Origin: Peromyscus leucopus
Lineage: Eukaryota; Chordata; Mammalia; Rodentia; Cricetidae
DNA: 64,000 bases
Assembly: GCF_004664715.2 (NCBI RefSeq)
Contig: NC_051071.1
Coordinates: forward strand, 30,568,161 to 30,632,160
Reading direction: 5' to 3'
The notes beneath the pieces were generated by a model. The model ran no database searches and was not told the DNA's origin. It worked only from the letters and a program-made list of their open reading frames with translations. A program made the translations under genes and the position numbers. Below, piece by piece: positions 48,829 to 60,800 of this stretch. Every line of letters begins with the position of its first letter. The stretch's first letter is position 1.

Positions 48829-51800
48829 TTTTTTTTAAATTGGCCTGTTTTCTAAAGAGAGAGAGAAAGAGAAAATTAGACTTATACCAGCATCATCTGA
48901 TGAAGTCAATGAGCGTTTGGGCTTTCTTCCTCTCCGCCGCATACTTGCTATTTTTTCTTCACTATCATCCTAGAAGCACCATATTAAAGTTGAAAGGGTA
49001 GTTAGCTGAGCATTTATTAAGTGTATTTCTACAAGAGACACCTTAATTAGAAAACTAGTACTTACATTACTTGTACTTCTTTCTTGTAGGCTGGCTGTTT
49101 CTTTATTGGTCTCATCTTTAAAAAAACAGAAATTAAATTTCAGCAGTAGGTCTGACCTGTTTTATCTTTCATTATTTCAATGCTAATATACTGTTATACA
49201 ATGAGTTATTTTGGATTTCCCCCCCCAGATTTGGGAATATCAGCAAATACCATAAAGAAAGCTCTTAGGAAGGTGACCCACATGTAAAGATAAAATTGGG
49301 GTTTGGGAGGTAGCTAGCTCAGTCAGTGAAAGCATGAAGACCTGATTTCAGACCCTTGACCAACATGCTGGTGAGGTGGAGGGAATGCCTGGGGCTCGTG
49401 GCCAGCCAGTCTACCCTAACTGGTGATTTCCAAGCAGATGACATTCTTGACGATGACACTTAAGCCTTTCCTCCGACCTCCATGTGCAGGTGCAGACATA
49501 CATGCACACAAGTATATCACCCTGCCCTACTCTCACACATACATATTAAAAAACAAATATAAAATGCACTTATATTTCCTATATACCTCATCCACATGGC
49601 TAGAAGGTAATATTATGCAGTATTTTTAGTGTGTCTGTATTCTGAGAGCAATCCACAGGGCAGCTATGGAAATTTCCACTTTATCATGTCAACACTGGAA
49701 AAGTTTTGGATTCTGAAGCATTTCAGATTTTTGAATAGAGATGTTTCTTCTAAATCTCAGTACTGCTCTATAAATACTTCAACCTCAGTTTACAGTTTGG
49801 AAAAAGCGGCTTGAATAACTTGGTTTCTATAACTTGTTCAGTCACGCAATTCATGAGTAGAGTGGTATTTGGACTCTTTTCACTCCAGATACACACATCA
49901 TGGAAACAAACAAACAATAAATGCATTATAAGTCTGTTGGTAGACTTCATTTTATTCTTTAAACAACTGTCTTATGTAGATGTTACAATTTTCTGAGAAC
50001 ACATTATGGTAAGGAAAATAAAGATAATGTAGTATATTATTTCAATATAAAATTATGGACAAGTACTCAAAAACTAATTTTGTAGCCTAGGCCACCACTC
50101 TGGGCTTCAAAGGTTCTATTCCTCAGAGGTGAAGAGAAGAGTATTTTCTCTTTTCTGAAGGTTCATTACACTAAGGAACATAGAAAAGTTAATCCAATAA
50201 GATCAAAGAAGTCTGTCCTAAGCTGGTCATTCTCACCCAGACTCAGGAAATAACAAAAAAGCAAAATCACCACATAATCACAAAGATCACAATCTTTATA
50301 ATGAGTCCAAGGTATGAAGACTTCTACGGATTTAAATACTATAATAAAATCAGGTTAAAAACTAAACAGAAGCAGACTGTTCCTCTCTTAGCAAAACAAA
50401 AATAAAAACAACAACAACAAAAGCAAAAAAAAAAAAAAAACCCACAAAAAACAGAAAACCCAAACAAGAGAACAACCTTCATTTACCAAGAGACAAGAAA
50501 AAACACGAAGCAAGATCAAAGCTTATATATAAGTAGGTGCGTAAAACCTGTATACAGGCTTATGTACTTGCTGTATCTTGCTGACCAGACTGTAAACTTT
50601 CGCAAGTTACACAAACAGTTGCCATATTCACCCCCTTTTCATATAATCAACCTTAAGTCCACTGACAGTTTTTTCTTTCATTTAAAAATCCTTAAGCTAG
50701 GAGATTAAAATGTACAACCCATTAAAAAATCTGAACAAGGCAGACTAAATAATAAGGAATGCTTCTATTTCTATTAGCCTCCCATCCAGGGGCAAGCAGT
50801 ATCAATATTTTGTGATTTTTTTTTCCCTTTTGGAATGAGGACAAAATACTTGAAATGATTTCATCTTTTTAAGATCTCAAGTCTGTATGGTACAGAGGGT
50901 TCTTTCAGACATTATTATTCCTCTGAGCTTAGTTTCCTGGGATGTGCCTCTGCTTCCACGGTAACAGTGCTCCAAAGAGCTACTTCTTCCATTTCACCTC
51001 AATCTACAGCTTGGCCACTGCAGTGATTTCTCTTCAGCCTTCTTTCACTATTTTGCTTCCTACTGTCTTGCCCTTTTGTGATGACAATGCCCCAGACTGA
51101 AACTCCGATTAAAGAAAAAAACCCAGTAAGTATATGTAACTTTCTTTTTTAATCAAAAGTCAACTCAGTTCATGGAGAAACAACAAAATCTCTCCTAACA
51201 TCCAGGCTAGGTTCCCTGCTCAATTAGGAAAAACCTCTTATTTAGAAAACTACTCTGAACAGTCCTTGTGCATGAACTGAAAACATAGTAGCTCCTTAGA
51301 TCATAGGCTGAGGAATTCTTGGTACATACCTGCTTGGCTGGCTTTCAGTTTGCTACTAGGTGGAGATTGTTCTACCTAAATTTAAATGAGTAAAAATTAA
51401 AATGAACAGTTTGTCATCATCATACAGAAAGGCAACCAGTAAATTTTAAGACATTTACTTAATACATTATCAGAATAATGGGGACCTATTTCTTGTGGCT
51501 GGTCCAGCAGAGCTGGCACGTATGGGTGCCCATGCACCCGAATAATCTCTGACGAGTATCCTCCCACCACCGTGCTGCAACTCTGGAGACTGCCCGAACA
51601 GTGAAATGTCCAAACTGTCAGTTTTCCCTGAGGCCAACAAGTGCTTTCACATGTGGTTCTTGGACTCTGCAGTCTTATAGTACTAAGAGAGAAGTACTTT
51701 AGGTACTACTGCACTGTGCTTCTTCATAGCCAAGAAAGCAGTCTTGAAGGCTTACATGATTGGCTGCAGGCCACAGGTCTGGGAGGAAGTGACAAAGCTG

Positions 51801-54800
51801 AGGTTTAAATCCAAAGTGATGTTTTCTAGGCCACTACTCACTGCCATTGAAGTACATGGAATGAAATCCTCATATAATGATTTCACTGGGTATGTTCTTC
51901 AGAGTCAAAGAGAAGAACATTCAAAGAAATAAAGTAACAGTACTGGGAGATGGCTGACTTAATAAAGTGCCTGCTCTATAGGTTGGGATCCTAGCACCTG
52001 TGTAAAGAGCTGGGTGCAGTGATGAACATTTATAATCCAGAGTTGGTGGGAGAGGCAGGTGGATCCTGGGAGTTCACTGGTCAGCCAACCTATCTGAATC
52101 ATGAGCTATAGGTTAATGGAGAGACCCTGCCTCAAAAAATATATAAGGAATATATAACTTATATAAGCTATAAGGAAGACACTTGATGTCAATCTCTGGC
52201 CTTCATGTGCATATGCACATCCATGCATTCACATATACATATACATCCACATGAACACACACTATACCCATACCCACACAAATAGCATTAATAATTCCCC
52301 TGCTCTAAAATCAGTGTATATTCAGTCTAAAAACAATTCAAGAGAAAATCATAAGGCAGCAAAAGTCATCAGAAACTTCCCATGGAAAGTCACTACTCAA
52401 AACCACACAAAACAGTGAACTTCTGTATTTTAACTAAGGCTCCCTAATTTTACATAACTGAGCTTCTAGGAATTGATGGAACAGGCTTAATAATGGCTAT
52501 TAAAACTCTGTCCATAGGAAGATACTATTAATCAAGCCATCATCTGAATGGCTAACTCACATTTTAAGAAAGTCTTTTGAAGTACTTGAAGTAGTTTACA
52601 ACACTAGATGTTCACAGGCTAAGAGCACATATTTGAATGTTTTTTCCCTCATCTTTTGCAATTACTTACAGAGGTAATGCCAGTCTCTGTTTTGGAATCT
52701 TCTTCTAAAATAATAATAATAATAATAAAAATTACTTAGATGGTCAGTTCAGAAAGTTCTTGTGTATGACTTGAAAATGAGCCAAACACCTACTCGTTTT
52801 CAAGGCTGTTTCTGTCGGGTATTTTCGAGGTCTTCCTCTTTTCCTTTTAATAATTATCGGCTGATCGTCCTAAGAGAGACATGAGAAAAAATCCCCAACA
52901 GTAAAAGAAAAACTTACTCCCCACTGTATCAATTCAGAGTTCCGTTACTAACAGGAATAAAACCCAGCTTAGACATGATGTTGAAGGTCTTGCATTTACT
53001 CTCACTGCAGTCCCTCTGCTTAGTGAGTGTGACAGTCCTATCAGTCCAGAGTCCCACAGGAGTAACAAGAGCTTAGTGAGTGTTGTCCCACACAAGAACT
53101 ATGTATGCCCATTTAAACTGGGATTTGGTTCAAGCTACTTGTGGTCAAATGTTATCTCCTACAGGAAAAAAAAAAATCTAATGAGTTTCTCACAAGAAAC
53201 TGTTAAATTAAAGAGTTGGTAAACTAGCAATGGCTAGTTTGGACTTAGAGGGCTCTCTCAGGCCACTGTCATTCTCTGACCCAGAAGCTCCCTGTGAATG
53301 ACTAGGCTGGAAGCAGACACGGCTGGCACAGACTTAGTGAAGACACAGTCTCCTGTGAACCTGTGACTTTGCCTCACCACGCTGGGTCTCCTTGGCCCTC
53401 CTCCTGCTGCTCCCATTTCCCTATTTGCTCCTGCAGTGCTAAGCTGCTAGGCCAGGAACCTGACAGTGTCCCTGTAGAGTATTGGACTGACCCTATGTAA
53501 TGATGACATAAGTAGGTTTCAAATAAACGCTTTGATGAAATCAGACAAAATGAACACAATTAATCAGAATGACATTAATAAAACATACTGTTTGAACAGT
53601 GTCCTACTGCACTAAAACTGGCTGAAAAGTACTTATGAAAAACTCATGTAGAGGCACAGGACACATTTGGATGTCATTCTGGAGAAAATCAATAGGAAAA
53701 CCAGTTCTCACCTCCTGTGACTTGATATCATCTTCATTCAGCTCAATCTTTTCGCCTGTACTCTCACTGCCGCTAAGGTCATCTGGGGAAAATGCAGAGC
53801 TCAATGCAATGCTGGTAACCAGATAAGCTTTCATCACACCCCAGAGGATCTGCATAGTCTCAGACACATACGTGTACACACTTAGATGCACATACACACA
53901 CATACTTCATTTGCATACCTTCATTATTAAAACTAATAAGCCTGATTATAGTTATTTAAGAAACAGCATACTTTGAGAAGAGGATTCAAATTAAAATGAT
54001 CTCCAACTTTACAAACTTAAGCCTAAGGTACTGTACTATCTGGGGAGAGCAAATGGGCAAAAGGACATCCCAGCAGGTGAAGTGTGGGGCGGCCACCTAC
54101 CAATCCCACAGTTCTCCAGAGTTTTCTTGAGTGAGAACAGCAGGAAATATTAGATAGAAGGATTTAGAATGTGGGAGATAAACAGACAGAAAATACAGGA
54201 TAGCCTCAAAAGGGCCTGGAACCTCTTCCAACCGGCCCTGACTGTCTCTGCTCCAGGCTATTTACAGAAATGCCAAGGGGTAGAGCAAAAGACCTCCCCC
54301 AGCACAGTCAAGTGCAGACCATTTCAGACACCTGCACTCAGGCCCGTGGTCTAATCATCCCCTCTATGTGGACCTGCTGGGTAAAGCCACTAGGAACCTG
54401 AAAATGAGCTCCCACAGTGAAGTTTAGCATTGGCTGAGCCCCAGCACCCACAAGCAAGGCTTTCACTCACCTCTGTCGTCCAGGGCAGTACTGTTCTTTT
54501 TTGAACTTGTTTTAGAGAATTCCTCCAGATCCCCAGAGTTCTCTTCCTGTGGAGAAGTTGAACAAGACCAGAGACTTCATTTTCAAATTTAACTTTGTCT
54601 CCATTCATACTCCCCTGAGTCTCTCTCAACAACAATGTCCTAGTTGTCATGTAGAATAGTTTGATAAATGTTTTTAAAAACATAACCATTATTGCAGTTA
54701 GTGGAACTGTTAAAAAGAGATTAAAAAAAACTGAAGGCAGAAAAGCAAATTTAGATACAAAATACCAAGGTAAGGGTTAGTTTTATTTTCTTTCTTTAAA

Positions 54801-57800
54801 ATGTACTTTTTCTTTTTAAGAGAAACTTCAAAGGAAGCATTATTATAAATTACATTTCTTTATGGAGTGGTAGAGGAGAAAGGTATAGGGAAGGAGTAAT
54901 AGGGAATATGCCAAAAAGAACAGGTGGGGATTCAGATGAGCTAATTTAGAGTAGTAATCCCTAACAGTTAAATTATTCACGTTTAATTGAAATAAGTTTT
55001 GAGCATGAAACATCAAGTGAACCCTGCCAGCTACAGCAATGACTGGCCATAAGCTGCAACAGTGGCATAAACATCACGGAAGCAACCAACCACCTTCTGA
55101 TTAAAGTCCCACTCCATATGACGAAACTCATACCTGGACTATTGCCGGGCCAAGAACTTGTGACTAGAGAAACTACCATTTCTGCTAAATGGACACAGTA
55201 TTAAACTGACTCTTAATGACTTATTAAACCCATAGATGCATCTCTTAACCCTCACCAGAGAAGCTTCTATTTGAAGTAGATAGAGATCAACACAGATCTA
55301 CAACTGGCCAAGGTGCAGAGAATAAAAGACTGTTGACTGCTCAGCCCTCAATGGGACATCTACATCATATCCCCTCCTCCCAAGGCTCAGGGATCGTCAC
55401 AGAAGAAGGGGCAGAAAGATTGTAAGAGCCAGAGGTGGTGGATCGCTACAGGCAAACAGTGTACTTCGGACACAGCAGGGAAGCACCACATATGAAATCA
55501 CAAGCCCTGTGGTGCAATCTCAGGCCAAATAAAATCCCAGCATGGAGAGGAAAGAGAGGTCTGAAGTCCAACTATTGGCAACTAATAGCTACTGGGAGAG
55601 GGAGAGTCAGTTTTCTTTAAAGTGTTTCCCCTGGTAGGTTTATCATGCTCCAGTGGAAGGCCATGCATTCAAGAATACATGGGTAGTATAAATTGAACTT
55701 GATGGGTTAAAAAAAAGAAAAAAAAAGCTGTTTCTGTTGAGTAGGAAAGGGATGAGAACAACAACAACAAAATCTATTTCTGGCATGTGTTTTGAAAATG
55801 TCTTTTGATTAGTCAAGTATTACTAAGTAAAAGGAAGATCAGTTCTGGTGTTCTACACAGTAGCATGACACAGATAGTGGCAATGTATTATATTAAAAAT
55901 GGGAAGACAGAATGCTGAGTGTTTTCTACCACAATGAAGCAATAATATTTAAAGAAACAAATAAGCTCATTTTTATTTGAACACTGCACTTATATATGTA
56001 CCATGCTGCAACATGGTATCTTACCATACACACACACTCTCTCTCTCACATACACATACAGTTTTTATGTCAACTAAAACCTAAGTTACAGTTTAAACAA
56101 AACTCCACAAAACGTTTACAGCACTAACATGCTCAAAAAAGTAAACAAAGTAGGAGGAGATCAAGATTAAAAAATTCAAGTTTCAATTTTACTGCTTTAA
56201 TGGTCTTTTATATAACTATAAGTAATTTCCATTATTTTAAATTTTACTTAAATTACTTTTTGAACGACCCATTATTATCCTCATTTCTTTCCTTTCTTTT
56301 TTCTTTGTGGCACTGGAGGGTCTAGGATTGCCTTACATCCCTCCCTTCACAAAGACACTCAGTGTCACCAGGTGTTTTATGTGATTTATTTTTTGCATGT
56401 GCTTAAGTGCACACATGGCACATATATGGAGGTCAGAGGACTTTTCAGGAGTCACTTCTCCCCTTGCACTGTGTGGGTCTTGGGATTTGAATTCAGGCTA
56501 TCAGACTTTACCCACTAAGCCATCTTGCTGGCCCACTTTTTAGAAACTTAAGGAGGTATAAATACAAAGCAAAAATATCCACATTATACCATACTTAAGG
56601 CTTTCTAAACATTTGAGTTGCTGGCCTACTTTGAGGCAGATCCCTTCTCCCTAGTAATAAGGAAGACAAGGAGCTTGTGTTATCTCCTAGTGATAGCAGA
56701 GTGAGCTCAGGTGTTTCTCATTTGTCTGTGACTACATAATGAATGGTTTCTTTGTAGGAGCCCTAAGTATCCAGTGTGGAGGGTCATTCCAGTTAACACT
56801 AAGCTAACAGATTCTGCAAGTTCTCTTAACTGATTACCTGTAAATTCTAATCACATGATGTTAAACGCAGATCATTCTCAAGTTCTCTCACCTGCAGAAC
56901 TCCCAGCTTTCCCTAGGGTATCTTGAAAACACTACACGACCAGGACCAAGACAAGGAATTACAGACATGACTGACAATGTAGCTCAGTGACTTCAGACAC
57001 CAGGGCTAGTTTCTGTATCATTCACAGAGGATTTTAGAACAATTGTAAACAGAAAGTAGAATTGAAAGCAGTTCTGTCATTTAATTAATATTCTAGAGTA
57101 GTGGTTCTCAACTTTCCTAATGCTGTGACCCTTTAATACAGTTCCTCATGTTGTGGTAACCCCCAACCACAAAATTATTTTCATTGCTACTTCATAACCA
57201 TAATTTTTTCTGATGGTCTTAGGCAACTGCTGTGAAAGGGTTATTCGATGTCCCCAAAGGGGTCGCAACCCACAGGCTGGGAACAGCTGTCCTTGTGGCT
57301 TATCACTCTTTCAGCTTGGGAGGGCACAGGCTTAGAATATGGAAGTTCAGCCCACCTAAGAACGCTTAACAGCTATCTCTAGAGCAAGCTATTTAATTTG
57401 CCCTCATGTATCTAGTGACTTCCAACCTTGATCCTTTTCATGTGCTGAAAGGTGGAAGGACAGAGGTGTGTCTGTGTTAGTTGGTGTTTGCTCCAGTTCA
57501 CACGTGGCTGAAGATGCTGTCCAGTTTTCCTGTCTAGGATAGACTATATATCCGGTTAGGGATGATTCTTACAGAACAAGCACTGGGTCCCTCAAGAATT
57601 CCGCCATGACATGCAGGAACTCATTTTTATTCTGTTTTCCATTTCCCCAGTGTCTGGAATTTTTCCAAATTCAATTTTTAACTTCTTTTAGTCTTGCCAT
57701 ACCAACTTGCCAATGACTTATTGCTTCTAAAAGTTCTCTCATTATCTTTATTTCATGAGCTGTCATAGGAAAGGTAAAATCACTCCCAACCTAGTAGCTT

Positions 57801-60800
57801 ATCTACAGATCAGCATTACTGTAAAATGGGACATTAAATAGCTTCTGAACACAGCTTCTATGCAGGAAAATACCATTTCATAATATTGAAAATATTAGCT
57901 ATGGATGCTGTTTTATGTTGAAGGACTGAAGATAGAGTACAGGATCCTATGCACTCTATGCAAATACTTTATCGCTGAGCTATCAGATTTTACTTAAATT
58001 CATTATTTAAAAACTTACATGAAATTGGGGGTGGAGTGAAATCTCCTTCAAACTGCTTCTCTATTAATTTAAAAGTATTATCTTATCATCTAGTTGTGAA
58101 CAGGGCAATGAGGAATGAATTAAAAGACTATTTCTTTCCTAGGCACACACCCACTGAAATTCATGGTACTATGCCACTTTTCCTTCTTTGGTTTTTTAAG
58201 AGTCCTCTCTTTATATTTAGTTCACCAGTTCTTGCAGACACAAGAATTCCTGTAGTGTGCAGGAAGTCAGCTGTTATATTTGCATAAAACTAGAACTAGG
58301 TGGAGAAAAATAACATGGGCAAGAGAGACAGATGATATCACTCAAGAGGTCCCCAGCAGGAAGTGTGCAAATCTGGGACAAGCAGGAAGGGGAGCAGAGG
58401 GAAGGTAAGGACCCACAAGCTGCTTCTCTAAATCCCAACACAAATGTAAGAGCTATGGGAAAAGTGCAGATCCAGGGCTGCTGGACTTGAGGCAGAAAGT
58501 ATTCAGAGGTAGCATATCAACATTGCTAAGTAACACACATCACCACTGGTGCAAGTACATCTATGTTAAAAGCACATCATAGCTGGAAGAAAGCATCTGG
58601 AAATGCTGAGAAATAAGCAAGATCACTGAACAAAGTCATAAGTGAACATCAAATCTGTCATATTACTACAATCTTGCAGTTTATGATTAAAAAGTAGCAA
58701 ATTTACATATCTTTTATAACAAGCTGGTTATTGTTAGATACATGATGTAAGGATAATAGAATAAAAATTGTAAGTATTCACAGTGATGCAATTAGGTTAC
58801 CTCCCTCCCTCCAAATTTAGAACTAATCAGTAGAAAAATACCTTTGTGTCATGTGGCTCAGTTTCAGAGTACTGTCTCTGTGCTGTTTCTATTCTGGAAA
58901 CCAGGACATCTGGGCTATCATCTGTAAATCACAAAAGAATCACAAAAGAACAAAAACTAACTGAAAATGAAATACAGTTCTATTTTAGGGCAGTTGCAGA
59001 TTTTTTTTTAGGTCTGTGATACACTAAAGCCAAAAGTTATTCTAAATATACTTAAAATGTTTGGGATTTGAGCACTCAGCAATGGTTGAACACTCAGCAT
59101 TGGTCTTTGGCTTGCCGAAGAAAGGGAGCATAAAAAAAAATCTTCAAATGTTATCAGGACATGATAGTTTACCCCCGAACTCAGGAATGGAGGCAGGGAG
59201 GAGTATTGCCAGTCCAGGGCCAGTCTAGACTACATCTCAAGACCTTGTCTCAAAAAACAATCCCACCCTAAAGTCCACATGGTACCATGAGGTCTAGTAG
59301 GAAGGGCTGGGCACATGGAGTCCCAGGGACACTGGTACTTTACTTCCTTGAAAAAGCTCAACCCAAGAAGCATGGCCTTGAGCGGGACCTGGGCTGTGCG
59401 AGCAGGCTGCTTGGGGGAAGTAAAGGAAATCTCTCAGCTTTAGCCTATATTTACTAGATGCTATGAGGATAACCTGGGACTGCACATAAAGAACCATGTA
59501 TAGTATCCGAATGTAAAATGGGAGTTATTTATTACTACAGAATAATCACATGCTTCTACTTAAAAAGGAGAAAATTGTCTTTTCTCATATGTTCACTTAA
59601 GTATTTAATGAATTTCTACTTTGTGCCAGGCACTATCTGACATGGCAGTCACTAGCAACATGTATTTCAGTCTTACTCTGTAGCTGCTAGGCCTGGACCT
59701 AATGTCCTGTTGCTCAGTCTCTTGAGAAGCTGAGCTTCCAGGTCCATGCCATCAGGCCCAGCATTAAGACAGAAAGCATCACAGTGCTGTGCCATTATGT
59801 ATTTAGATTTATTACTGTGGCCCATCCTAACTAATACACTGAAAAAAATTCAGTCTTTCATTTACACTGACCATATCCAAATGCCAACCATCCTCTAGTA
59901 CCCACTAGCCATTATACAGATAAATAACTATGGGACATCCACTAATGTAGAAAGTTCTATCATCTGGCTGTGTTACACGCCATAACATCAACAAGGTCAC
60001 ACAGAGGCATTATCTCATGTGCCTTGGCTAAAATATCTCACTAGCTTTGCCTGGTATCTGCCCACAACAAAAATCATAGCATTCAGTGCCACTTATGTGC
60101 CCCTATAACAGAGATTTGTGATATGTCCTCAAGTTGGGTTTTCTCCAGGAAATAGTCTAATTTCTGGATCTATGTCTGAAAAGATCCTATTAGTGTCTCA
60201 AATTAGCCTCAAAAGTATTTACATAGCAAAGTTACTATCTTCATGGATTGTTTTATTGTCCCACATCATTAGCTATGAATATAACTTTTTGGACATCTAG
60301 TACAGAAGCTCACGTGAATACCTAGTTCATCTTCTGAGGAGGGGTAATGCTGCTTTCTGTTTCTTCCAGACATGTGTCTTTCTTCTTCTTCTTCAACCTG
60401 GAATTAACAATGGCCATGTTACAGGCAGCAGGATCTGCATCCAATCAGTTAAAGTAGGACACATAGAAATAATTTCTATCATCTGCAGTAAGTAGGTACA
60501 TTAATTTAAAAAAATGTTATTAGAAATTCTGGCACCTGGTGGGTGGTGGTAGCACATATCTTTAACCCCTGCCATCGGGAGAAAGAGGCAGGTGATTTCT
60601 ATGAGTTTGAGGTCAGCCTGGTCTATAGAGAGAGTTTCAGGACAGCCAAGGCTACACAGAGAAACCTGTCTCAATAAACCAAACCAACAACAACAAAAAA
60701 GAAAGAAAAGAAAAAGAAATGTTGGCACCTTTACTTAGACTGAGGTAATCACGATGAAAGGTAGTGCAAACCAGTGCACTTTGAACACACAACAGGGACA

